Below, in pieces: positions 1 through 6,490 of a stretch of 8,929 nucleotides of DNA. Positions within the stretch are counted from its first letter, which is position 1; the number at the start of each line of letters is the position of its first letter. The stretch spans positions 1 to 8,929 of the forward strand of contig CAJFQT010000053.1 of assembly GCA_904419095.1 (NCBI GenBank). The letters are read 5' to 3'. Below the pieces are notes generated by a model. It ran no database searches and was not told where the DNA came from. It saw only the letters and a list, made by a program, of their open reading frames with translations. Position numbers and translations under genes: made by a program. Source of the DNA: an uncultured Clostridia bacterium (lineage in GTDB: Bacteria > Bacillota > Clostridia > TANB77 > CAG-508).

Positions 1-165
1 TAATTTTGAAATATATGATAGTACTGAATATATTGCTCCTATAAGGCTTGCTAAAAATATTCTTAAATGTTTTATTTTTGCTTTTGTTACAATTGCTGTT
101 GCATATATTATTATGCTGTTCATTATGAGATTTTCAATTATTACAACATCTAGGTAAATTGTCAT
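1..165 (-). CDS. spoIIGA: SpoIIGA, sporulation sigma-E factor processing peptidase (N-terminal 55 aa, partial)
   Basis: SpoIIGA is a membrane-embedded aspartic-type protease that cleaves pro-sigma-E at the sporulation septum. Only the first 55 codons are inside the window and the gene continues past the left edge. The start is an ATG at 165 with a good ribosome binding site, AGGTGAT, at 170-176. The peptide begins MTIYLDVVIIENLIMNSIII, which has the family's typical opening (M-x-I-Y-L-D-x-x-x-x-E-N-L-x-M-N) leading into the first membrane segments. A second hydrophobic stretch, residues about 36-50, contains A-S-L-I-G-A-I-Y-S. The catalytic C-terminal domain is not visible. Position right after ftsZ on the same strand is the conserved Firmicutes arrangement (ftsZ, then spoIIGA-sigE-sigG), which supports the call. 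A strong terminator separates it from ftsZ, so it should have its own promoter, as expected for a sporulation gene. Confidence 0.87.
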   Translation of the reverse strand, partial: MTIYLDVVIIENLIMNSIIIYATAIVTKAKIKHLRIFLASLIGAIYSVLSYISKL

Positions 166-229
166 TTTTATCACCTGCTTGACTATTCTACTATCATTTA
201 TTTAAAAAAGCTGTCTTTTCTTATTGTAG

Positions 230-271
230 AAAAAAAGAAATAATCGATTGCTTTCGATTATTTCTTTTTTT
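230..271 (-). terminator. Intrinsic terminator after ftsZ, probably bidirectional
   Basis: A perfect 18-bp inverted repeat (arms 230-247 and 254-271) closes a 6-base loop (TTGCTT on the plus strand). The arms begin with seven A and end with seven T, so on either strand the stem ends in its own T-run. It lies about 220 bp downstream of the ftsZ stop and 64 bp before the spoIIGA start, separating the division unit from the sporulation unit. No gene is visible on the plus strand, so minus-strand termination is the probable job. Confidence 0.85.
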
Positions 272-489
272 ATGTATAATAATATATTTATTTTTGACTA
301 CATATAAGTTTTATTTTAATTTTTAATTTATATTTTATAATATGTTTTAATGCTATGTTATCATTATTAGATTAGGTAGTAAATTAAATTTATATTTCAT
401 AATATTTTTGTTACAATTAGTATAATTGCAAATTATATATTTTACTAATTTTAATTCACTTAAATATCTTTTTTCTTTTTTTTTGCTAA
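272..489. other. AT-rich non-coding spacer between ftsZ and its terminator
   Basis: With the terminator and the spoIIGA leader this makes a gene-free stretch from 166 to 489. I see no credible ORF on either strand. The only structures are weak: an imperfect palindrome at 421-437 (TATAATT-GCA-AATTATA) flanked by TTAGTA/TACTAA, and long runs of A and T. It would form an unusually long ftsZ 3' untranslated region of about 220 nt before the terminator. Confidence 0.6.
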
Positions 490-1608
490 TTACATTCCTT
501 TGTTTTTATTTTTTCTTAAGAATGATGGAATGTCTAAATCGTTTTGTGATGATGGCATTTCTGAACTTGATGGAATTGAGTTTATTTTCTTTTCCCAAGT
601 TTTTGATACTATATTATCTACTCCAATGCTTGATATTGGTTCATTTTTTTCAAATCCTGTTGCTATAACTGTGATTTGAATTTCATCTTGCATTGATGTA
701 TCTGTTACTGTACCAAATATGATATTTGCTTCTGGGTCTACACTTCTTTGTACTAATTCTGCTGCTGTGTTTACTTCGTGTAGTCCTAAGTCTTCTCCAC
801 CTGTAATATTGATAATAACTCCTTTTGCTCCTTCAATAGATGTTTCTAATAATGGACTTTGAATTGCTTCTTTTGCTGCGTCTTCAGCTCTGTTTTCTCC
901 TGATGCACGTCCAACTCCCATGTGTGCCATTCCTTGATTTAACATTATTGTTTTAACATCTGCAAAGTCTAGGTTTACAAGTCCTGGTACTGCGATTAAG
1001 TCTGATATACCTTGTACACCTTGTCTTAATACATCGTCTGCCATTTTGAACGCTTCTATTATTGATGTTTTGCGATCAATTATTTGTAGCAATTTGTCAT
1101 TTGGTATTACTACTAGTGTATCTACTTTTCCTTTTAGACTTTCTATTCCACGTTCTGCTTGTGATAATCTTTTTTTACCTTCAAATGTAAATGGTTTTGT
1201 TACTACTCCTATTGTTAATATTCCCATTTCTTTTGCTGTTGCTGCTACGATTGGCGCTGCACCTGTTCCTGTTCCACCACCCATACCAGCTGTTACAAAT
1301 ACCATATCAGCTCCTCTTAATACTTCTGATACTTCTGATTTGCTTTCTTCTGCTGATTGAGCTCCAATATCTGGATTTGCTCCTGCTCCTAGTCCTCTTG
1401 TTATTTTCTCTCCTATTTGAATTTTTGTGTTTGCTTTTGATTGTTGTAATGCTTGTCTATCTGTGTTAACAGCAATGAAGTCTACTCCTTTTATTCCTGA
1501 GTCTATCATTCTGTTAACAGCGTTGTTTCCTGCTCCACCTACTCCGATTACTTTGATTGTTGCTGTTCCATCCATCATTGTTATGTTATTATCTTCATAT
1601 TCCATCAT
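490..1608 (-). CDS. ftsZ: Cell division protein FtsZ (tubulin-like GTPase)
   Basis: FtsZ polymerises with GTP into the cytoplasmic ring that organises septum synthesis. The 372-aa product has all the landmarks. The GTP-binding region near residues 20-33 includes G-V-G-G-A-G-N-N-A-V, and the tubulin signature GGGTGTG is at 110-116. The T7 synergy loop N-L-D-F-A-D (about 212-217) carries the acidic residues that complete GTP hydrolysis in the neighbouring subunit. A linker of roughly 40 residues leads to a conserved C-terminal peptide, D-I-P-S-F-L-R, near 359-365, which binds FtsA and other partners. Start choice: an in-frame TTG at 1626 is possible, but it overlaps the ribosome binding site (GAGGAGG at 1618-1624). 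The ATG at 1608, nine bases after it, is the better start; an adjacent ATG at 1605 is an alternative. The gene follows ftsA by 48 bp and surely shares its transcript. Confidence 0.98.
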   Translation of the reverse strand: MMEYEDNNITMMDGTATIKVIGVGGAGNNAVNRMIDSGIKGVDFIAVNTDRQALQQSKANTKIQIGEKITRGLGAGANPDIGAQSAEESKSEVSEVLRGADMVFVTAGMGGGTGTGAAPIVAATAKEMGILTIGVVTKPFTFEGKKRLSQAERGIESLKGKVDTLVVIPNDKLLQIIDRKTSIIEAFKMADDVLRQGVQGISDLIAVPGLVNLDFADVKTIMLNQGMAHMGVGRASGENRAEDAAKEAIQSPLLETSIEGAKGVIINITGGEDLGLHEVNTAAELVQRSVDPEANIIFGTVTDTSMQDEIQITVIATGFEKNEPISSIGVDNIVSKTWEKKINSIPSSSEMPSSQNDLDIPSFLRKNKNKGM

Positions 1609-1656
1609 TTTGATTTTCCTCCTCAAATTACTTTACTTTTTATTTTATTAAATTGT

Positions 1657-2892
1657 TTATGTGTAGAAGAATTCTTTTATTCTTTCTATTAGATTCTTAA
1701 AGAAACTCTCTTCTGTTTTTGTATCAATATTACTTGATACTGTTTTTGTAAATGGTCTTGCAGCAATATATCTTACTAATGCATAACTTGTCCTGTATGC
1801 TGGCTTTACTGTGCTAATTGCTCTTCCAGTTGAAATTTTTACAGGTATGTTTAGATTTATTTTTCCTGCTACATCACTTTTATTTATATTAACTATTCCT
1901 TGTCCTGTTAGTATTACATTATTTATTTTAGATTTTATTCCTTGATTTGTGATGTCTTTATTTATTATTGAAAACATTTCTTCAATTCTTGCTTCGATTA
2001 TTTCTATTAATTCTGAACTTTTTATTATTTTGCTTTTGCTTTCATCTTTGCATGTGTTTAATATAATGTCATTGTCTTTATCTACATCTATGTAAGATCT
2101 TAATGCTAGTCCATATTGTCTTTTTAATTTATCTGCTTCTTCTTCTGTAATATTTAGTACAAGAGCTATATCATGTGTGATGTTATCTCCTCCTAAAGGG
2201 ATAGAGTTTGTATATATGAAAGATGATCCTTCAAATACTCCTATGTCTGTGTTTCCTGCTCCTATATCTAATAACATAATATTATCGTGTAATTCATTGT
2301 TGTCTAATATTAGGTTTCTTTCTGCTAATGTAATTGGTACAATTCCATCTATTTCTAATCCTGCTCTTTTAAATATAGTGTTTAATTGTCTTACATAATC
2401 TTTTTCTGCTAATATTACTTGTGCACTAATTGTGAAACTTGAGCTTAGATTTCCTACTGGGTCTGCTACTATTGTTCCATTTTCTAGTGTTATTTTATCT
2501 GGTACTATATCTATAAGTGTTTTTCCATCTGGAATATCTATATCTTTTACTTGTATCATTGCACTTTGTACATCTCTTAATGAAATTCCAGAATATTTAT
2601 CTTTTACTTCTTTGGTAATACTGTTTTGTACGATTGTGGCATATTTTCCAGGAATTGTAACATATGCTGAATTTATTTTTAAATTTGTTTCGTCTTCGGC
2701 ATCTTTTATTGTTTGTGCTAAACTTAAACTTATTTCGTCTTCATTTATTATTTTTCCTTTTTTTAGCCCGCTACATTTATATGATGTATTGCTTATAATT
2801 TCTATTTGTCCAAAGTTGTTTACTTCTCCAACTACTGTTGAAACTTTGGTTGTTCCTATGTCTACGCCAACTATAATATCACCGATTGCCAA
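1657..2892 (-). CDS. ftsA: Cell division protein FtsA (actin-like membrane anchor of FtsZ)
   Basis: FtsA is an actin-family ATPase that binds the FtsZ C-terminal peptide and tethers the ring to the inner face of the membrane. The 411-aa product shows phosphate-1 motif D-I-G-T-T-K (11-16), the FtsA-specific 1C (SHS2) region at about 85-165, and phosphate-2 motif L-L-D-I-G-A-G-N-T-D (207-216). It also has the conserved G-G-D-N-I-T-H-D-I-A (234-243). The adenosine-binding loop near 328-332 reads L-T-G-Q-G rather than the common T-G-G-G, a mild variation. The C-terminus (F-F-K-N-L-I-E-R-I-K-E-F-F) is the expected amphipathic membrane-targeting helix. The start is TTG, supported by GGAGG at 2900-2904 seven bases upstream. 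It is the first gene of a two-gene ftsA-ftsZ unit with its own promoter. Confidence 0.97.
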   Translation of the reverse strand: MAIGDIIVGVDIGTTKVSTVVGEVNNFGQIEIISNTSYKCSGLKKGKIINEDEISLSLAQTIKDAEDETNLKINSAYVTIPGKYATIVQNSITKEVKDKYSGISLRDVQSAMIQVKDIDIPDGKTLIDIVPDKITLENGTIVADPVGNLSSSFTISAQVILAEKDYVRQLNTIFKRAGLEIDGIVPITLAERNLILDNNELHDNIMLLDIGAGNTDIGVFEGSSFIYTNSIPLGGDNITHDIALVLNITEEEADKLKRQYGLALRSYIDVDKDNDIILNTCKDESKSKIIKSSELIEIIEARIEEMFSIINKDITNQGIKSKINNVILTGQGIVNINKSDVAGKINLNIPVKISTGRAISTVKPAYRTSYALVRYIAARPFTKTVSSNIDTKTEESFFKNLIERIKEFFYT

Positions 2893-2931
2893 CTTAATTC
2901 CTCCATTTTTCAGAATAAATTTTCTAGAGTA

Positions 2932-2960
2932 TTTATATTACATTTTAAAAAAAATGTCAA
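2932..2960 (-). promoter_or_regulatory. Sigma-A type promoter of ftsA-ftsZ
   Basis: On the minus strand a perfect -35 TTGACA (2960-2955) is followed, after exactly 17 bases, by -10 TATAAA (2937-2932), one mismatch from consensus. Transcription would start near 2925, giving an untranslated leader of a little over 30 bases with the ftsA ribosome binding site. It lies between the sbp terminator and the TTG start of ftsA, where such a promoter is needed. Confidence 0.8.
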
Positions 2961-2963
2961 TAG

Positions 2964-3007
2964 AATTTGTTATATTTTCGTAACATTTTTGTAACCTTTT
3001 TGTAATA
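2964..3007 (-). repeat. Four tandem 11-bp repeats just upstream of the ftsAZ promoter
   Basis: Read on the minus strand, the units are TATTACAAAAA (3007-2997), GGTTACAAAAA (2996-2986), TGTTACGAAAA (2985-2975) and a weaker TATAACAAATT (2974-2964). The shared core is TTAC(A/G)AAAA. The 11-base period puts the units on nearly the same face of the helix, and the array ends three bases before the -35 hexamer. It could be an activator or repressor site, an UP-element-like A-tract array, or intrinsically bent DNA. I do not recognise a known operator. Confidence 0.7.
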
Positions 3008-3137
3008 TAAATTTTATATGTTTTTTGTTATTTCCTTATATTTCGCTGTTTTCTTGTTTTTGCTTGTTTTTCATGTTATTATTTTTTGATTTTTTTCGAC
3101 TTTTTTTGCAATTTATTAATTATGATAAACTTTTAAT

Positions 3138-3172
3138 TTAAAAAAATCAAGAGTTTTTCTTGATTTTTTTAA
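3138..3172 (-). terminator. Intrinsic terminator after sbp
   Basis: A 15-bp perfect inverted repeat (3138-3152 with 3158-3172) has a 5-base loop. Each arm carries seven A or T at its outer part, so the minus-strand transcript ends in a T-run. It begins six bases after the sbp stop. It separates the ftsQ-ylxW-ylxX-sbp group from ftsA-ftsZ and could work on both strands. Confidence 0.85.
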
Positions 3173-3178
3173 TTTATA

Positions 3179-3580
3179 TTATGAAGCACTTTCTTTTTTC
3201 TCATTGTCTTCATCTTTATTTTTCTTTAATTTCTTTATTTTATCTGTCCATTTTTCTACATAATATCTTCTTATAATTCCTAAGTTACTAAACATTCTCC
3301 ATACAAATACTACTATTGCTGCTAGATAAATATCTACATTTAATTTTTGTCCTAATATTGTTAGTAGTATTGCTAAAATTGCATTTCCGAAAAAACCAGA
3401 TATAAATATTTTTAGATCAAAGTTCTTTTTTATTACTGAAGCAATTCCTCCAAATACAGAGTCTAATGCAGCAATTATTGCTATTGCTAAATAACTTGAG
3501 TATGTATATGATATTATTGGTGCATTACTTCCAATTATTGCTCCTAGTATACATCCTATTAATATTGCTATAAAAACCAT
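3179..3580 (-). CDS. sbp: Small basic protein Sbp, DUF1290 membrane protein
   Basis: A 133-aa integral membrane protein of the Sbp/DUF1290 family, found next to ftsA in many Firmicutes. No biochemical role is established. Visible are an N-terminal membrane segment (about 3-17), two or three more hydrophobic segments (about 28-50, 58-77 and 82-95), and the family core S-S-Y-L-A-I-A-I-I-A-A-L-D-S-V-F-G-G-I. A later conserved stretch runs D-I-Y-L-A-A-I-V-V-F followed by G-I-I-R-R. The cytoplasmic tail is lysine/glutamate-rich and longer than I recall for Bacillus Sbp. The start is ATG, with a modest AAGGA at 3591-3595. It follows the second DUF881 gene by 79 bp and is the last gene before a strong terminator. 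Confidence 0.92.
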   Translation of the reverse strand: MVFIAILIGCILGAIIGSNAPIISYTYSSYLAIAIIAALDSVFGGIASVIKKNFDLKIFISGFFGNAILAILLTILGQKLNVDIYLAAIVVFVWRMFSNLGIIRRYYVEKWTDKIKKLKKNKDEDNEKKESAS

Positions 3581-3659
3581 TTTTATCTATTCCTTGCATA
3601 ATATATTTAGGTTTTTTAAATTGGATTTACCTATAAACCTTTTTATTCTATATAGCTTT

Positions 3660-4370
3660 TTATTGCATATATTTACTATTTATTTCTTTATTGTATTTTA
3701 GTATTTTTATTTTATTGCTTTTTTCTACTGTTATGTCATATCCTTGTTTTTTTAATTCGTCTATACTTCCACCTTTTCCAACTAATGTACTTTCTAGATA
3801 TGTTTGATCTCCTATTGCTTTTATGACATATGGTGCTATTATTCGTTGCCCATTAACTAGCATTAGTGTGTTGTCATTTGTCATGAATACATCTGACATA
3901 TTTATTATTCTTTCATCATTTATGCTTATCGCTTCTGCTCCTGCTAATTTTAATTCATTTACTATTTTGTTTAAATCATCATTTGTTATGCTTAAAATAT
4001 TTCCCTCTGAATCTGTTGTTGTGTCTTGCATTGTTATTGTTATTCCTTCTCCTTCAACATCTGTTTTTCCTAATAGTAAATTTACTCTTTCTAATTCCTG
4101 GTTTACTAAGGCACTTGTTTCTGTATCTGATTCTGCTTTTTCTTTATATTCTTGAAGTGTTTGACTTTTTTGTTCGTATTGAGCATTTGCTTCTTCATAC
4201 ATTTCTTTCCAATTTCCTAATTCTGCTCTTAATTCTTCTTCTCTCATATTTTCTATTGATGTAATATCTGTTTCATTTACTAATTTGAATTGCATAAACA
4301 TAATTATTGAAAGAGCTAAACAAGACAAACCTATTGTGATTGTTACTGTTATCTTTCCTTTCTTTTTCAA
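3660..4370 (-). CDS. ylxX: DUF881 family membrane-anchored protein (second copy, YlxX type)
   Basis: A 236-aa protein with one N-terminal membrane anchor (about 7-27), a charged, probably coiled-coil stretch (about 38-98), and an extracytoplasmic DUF881 domain to the end. Conserved pieces are G-K-T-D-V-E-G-E-G-I-T-I-T (101-113), N-E-L-K-L-A-G-A-E-A-I-S-I-N (138-151) and N-G-Q-R-I near 173-177 followed by I-K-A-I-G. The function is unknown; a role at the division site or envelope is inferred only from its place in the cluster. The start is TTG with a strong AGGAGG seven bases upstream. It begins 19 bp after the first DUF881 gene, which it resembles throughout, so the two are likely an old tandem duplication. 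The ylxX name is assigned by position, not by close sequence comparison. Confidence 0.9.
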   Translation of the reverse strand: MKKKGKITVTITIGLSCLALSIIMFMQFKLVNETDITSIENMREEELRAELGNWKEMYEEANAQYEQKSQTLQEYKEKAESDTETSALVNQELERVNLLLGKTDVEGEGITITMQDTTTDSEGNILSITNDDLNKIVNELKLAGAEAISINDERIINMSDVFMTNDNTLMLVNGQRIIAPYVIKAIGDQTYLESTLVGKGGSIDELKKQGYDITVEKSNKIKILKYNKEINSKYMQ

Positions 4371-4389
4371 TCGAATTCCTCCTTATTTG

Positions 4390-5112
4390 CTATTCATCTA
4401 CGCTTTTTGCATATTTGAAATTGATTACTCCAGAGTATTTTGGTATGCTTATGTTATTTGATTTTTTTAGTTCTGCTCCTATTTGATATTTATCTCTTAA
4501 TATGTCTAAATATCCTTGTGGTCTATCTAAGTTTGCTAGATTTTCTGGAAGTCCTATTGCTTTGATAGTAAATGGTGAGCCTACTCTTTCACCATTTATA
4601 TTTATTATTGCTCCTCCACATTGTATTGATGTTGTTGAAACAACTCTTTGGTCATTTATTGATATTGCTTCTGCTCCTGTATTTTTTAATTCGTTTATTA
4701 TACTAAGTACGTCAATGTCATGTAATAGTAAGTCACTTGGATTTAATACTGTTGTTGGATCTAATTTACTATCACTTAGTGTTATTATTACTCCTGGTCC
4801 TGTTACATCTGTTGTTCCTATTATTTTATTTCCTTCTTGTATTTGATTTTGCGCTTCTTCTAAACTTGAATTTTTTTCTGTTGCTTGATCTATTTGCTTT
4901 TCTAATTCTTTATCTAGATTTTCTATTTCTTTTATTCTATTATCATATCTTTCTTTATATCTTAGAACTTCTGCTCTTAGGTTATTTTCTTCATAGTTTT
5001 GACTTACTGTCGAATTTGATTCTTTTACAGTTTTTATTTGTATGCAAATTCCGAGTGTAAGTGCAAAACACATAAGTCCTAAGACTATACTTATAACTTT
5101 TTTATTTGTCAT
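4390..5112 (-). CDS. ylxW: DUF881 family membrane-anchored protein (first copy, YlxW type)
   Basis: A 240-aa protein built like its neighbour: membrane anchor at about 6-26, coiled-coil-like region at about 40-97 rich in E, K and N, then the DUF881 domain. Conserved blocks are G-T-T-D-V-T-G-P-G-V-I-I-T-L (99-112), N-E-L-K-N-T-G-A-E-A-I-S-I-N-D-Q-R (140-156) and N-G-E-R-V-G-S-P-F-T-I-K-A-I-G (173-187). The G-x-G-V-I-I-T and A-E-A-I-S-I-N-D blocks are the usual family signature. It has a longer insert (about 117-135) than the second copy. The ATG at 5112 starts a complete protein, but no ribosome binding site lies directly upstream. The nearest AGGAGG is 42 bases away, across a possible hairpin (see separate entry). 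It follows ftsQ by 119 bp. The function is unknown. Confidence 0.9.
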   Translation of the reverse strand: MTNKKVISIVLGLMCFALTLGICIQIKTVKESNSTVSQNYEENNLRAEVLRYKERYDNRIKEIENLDKELEKQIDQATEKNSSLEEAQNQIQEGNKIIGTTDVTGPGVIITLSDSKLDPTTVLNPSDLLLHDIDVLSIINELKNTGAEAISINDQRVVSTTSIQCGGAIININGERVGSPFTIKAIGLPENLANLDRPQGYLDILRDKYQIGAELKKSNNISIPKYSGVINFKYAKSVDE

Positions 5113-5122
5113 ATTTATATAA

Positions 5123-5160
5123 AGGGCTTTGTTTTATTATGAAGATGCCCTCTTCCTCCT
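5123..5160 (-). promoter_or_regulatory. Ribosome binding site set apart from the ylxW start by a small hairpin
   Basis: AGGAGG (minus strand, 5160-5155) is the only good ribosome binding site upstream of ylxW, but 42 bases separate it from the ATG. Between them AGGGC (5151-5147) can pair with GCCCT (5127-5123), a 5-bp GC-rich stem with a 19-base loop. Folding it out leaves an effective spacing of about 13 bases. No ATG, GTG or TTG follows the AGGAGG at normal distance, so it is not obviously the start of another gene. A hairpin-bridged initiation site is inferred, not shown. Confidence 0.45.
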
Positions 5161-5231
5161 TTTTCTTATTATTTATAAATTTTATTTAAAGTTTTTTGTT
5201 TTGCAGTTTTTATTTGATTTTTATGACTTTT

Positions 5232-6281
5232 TTAAACCTTTGCTTTGAATCTTGGTTTAAAATTACCTGTTAAGTCTCCATTAACATATATCTCTCCTTC
5301 GACTCCTTCATTGTCTTTTAATATTGCTTGTATCCATAGTATTTTGTCTCCTAGACTTGAGCCATCTCCTATATATATTGTTTTTTTGTCGCTTTCCATA
5401 TATATACTATAGTTGTTTTTATCACTTATGTCAATGCTTGTGACTCTGTCGTCTAAATCACAAGATTTGTATGCATCCATTATTTGTAAAGCTACTTCTA
5501 GTTTTTCTAAATCTTCTTGGTTTAATCTATTTCCTGCAACTACTTCGTTTTCAGGTGTACTTATTCCTTGTATTGTTGGTAATTCTAATTTATTACTTGA
5601 AATTTCTAGAATGTATCCTTGACTGTCTATGTATGCATATCCATTTAAAAATTCCACATTAAATCTTTGTTTTCTTTCTTTTACATTTATTATTATTTTA
5701 TTTGGAAAACTTCTTTTTATTTCTGCATTTTGAATATATGCTTCTGTTTTTATTTGTTCTATTATATTGCTTGAAAGAAATCTAAATATGTTTTGACCTT
5801 TACTTAATCCTGATAGGCTTATTACTGTATCTGCACTTATTTTTTCGTTTCCTGTTACTTGTATTTCTTGTATGTTAAATATTGGTGATACCATTGCAAA
5901 GGTTGTTCCTCCTGCTATTATTACTATTATGCTTGTCCATTTTATTATTCTTTTTATTCTTCTATTTCTTTTTTTTCTTCTTCTTTCATTTTTGTCTGTT
6001 ACTGCTTTTTCTTGAATATGTTGCTTTTGGCGTTTTTGGTGCTGTTTGTTGTTATTTGTCATTCCTATAACTACTTCTGTATCAAAGTCAAATTTTTCTT
6101 TTTCATTTTTTTCTTTTTTTTGCTTTTCTTTTAGTCTTTTTTCTCTTTCTTTTCGCTTCTTTTTTTGATATTTTGTTTCTTCTTTTTGTGGTTTATTTTC
6201 TTCTTGCTTTTCTTGTATTGTTATTTCTATTGGCTCTATGTTATATAAATTATTTATTTTATTTTTTTCATTAAGTGTCAC
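5232..6281 (-). CDS. ftsQ: Cell division protein FtsQ/DivIB
   Basis: A single-pass membrane protein of the divisome which, with FtsL and FtsB/DivIC, controls septal peptidoglycan synthesis. Of 349 residues, the first 110 or so are a highly charged K/E/Q-rich cytoplasmic tail, much longer than in Bacillus DivIB. The membrane segment is about 113-131. A POTRA domain follows (about 134-203), opening with F-N-I-Q-E-I-Q-V-T-G-N and including the typical R-S-F-P-N-K-I-I-I-N-V-K-E-R. The beta domain runs to about 345. Start choice: a GTG at 6290 lies inside the ribosome binding site GGAGGTGA. The GTG at 6281, five bases after that site, is the better start. It is the first gene after murA on this strand, separated by 196 bp. 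Confidence 0.93.
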   Translation of the reverse strand: MTLNEKNKINNLYNIEPIEITIQEKQEENKPQKEETKYQKKKRKEREKRLKEKQKKEKNEKEKFDFDTEVVIGMTNNNKQHQKRQKQHIQEKAVTDKNERRRKKRNRRIKRIIKWTSIIVIIAGGTTFAMVSPIFNIQEIQVTGNEKISADTVISLSGLSKGQNIFRFLSSNIIEQIKTEAYIQNAEIKRSFPNKIIINVKERKQRFNVEFLNGYAYIDSQGYILEISSNKLELPTIQGISTPENEVVAGNRLNQEDLEKLEVALQIMDAYKSCDLDDRVTSIDISDKNNYSIYMESDKKTIYIGDGSSLGDKILWIQAILKDNEGVEGEIYVNGDLTGNFKPRFKAKV

Positions 6282-6401
6282 TTTTGTCACCTCCGTGTGT
6301 TTTCTTTTGGTGTTCTACTTTTCTTTTTTTATTCTTTTTTTGTTTTCCTAATTTTAACATATATTTAAGGTGTTTTTCCATACTTTTTTGAAATTTTGTT
6401 T

Positions 6402-6407
6402 ATTATA
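6402..6407 (-). promoter_or_regulatory. Possible -10 element upstream of ftsQ
   Basis: A perfect TATAAT (minus strand, 6407-6402) sits in the murA-ftsQ gap, about 120 bases before the ftsQ start. No convincing -35 hexamer is 16-18 bases upstream and no extended TG is present. In DNA this AT-rich the match may be chance. Confidence 0.25.
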
Positions 6408-6459
6408 TTATTTTTTTGTGTTTTTTTTATGTTCTTATTGCATAAATTTATTAATATTT

Positions 6460-6490
6460 TAAGGCACTGTTTTTAGTTTACAGTGCCTTA
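6460..6490 (-). terminator. Stem-loop overlapping the murA stop codon
   Basis: An 11-bp perfect inverted repeat (6460-6470 with 6480-6490) has a 9-base loop and carries five G or C per arm, unusual for this window. The 5' arm on the minus strand encodes the last codons and part of the TAA of murA. No T-run follows on either strand, so it is not a standard intrinsic terminator. It may be a weak terminator, an mRNA-stabilising hairpin or a processing site. Confidence 0.5.

Noticed and set aside
240..260. Spo0A box near the ftsZ terminator (AATCGAA on the minus strand)
   Set aside because: It has two mismatches to TGNCGAA and is fully explained by the terminator stem.
426..668. 80-aa plus-strand ORF across the ftsZ 3' end
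   Set aside because: It overlaps the conserved FtsZ C-terminus in antisense, has low-complexity Leu/Phe content and no ribosome binding site.
1609..1626. TTG start for ftsZ giving 378 aa
   Set aside because: The codons after it are the ribosome binding site itself (AGGAGG); the ATG at 1608 has ideal spacing.
3605..3645. AGGTTT/AAACCT inverted repeat between ylxX and sbp
   Set aside because: It is only 6 bp with a loop of over 20 bases and no T-run; it is weak for such AT-rich DNA.
6282..6290. GTG at 6290 as the ftsQ start
   Set aside because: It lies inside GGAGGTGA, which is the ribosome binding site for the GTG at 6281.
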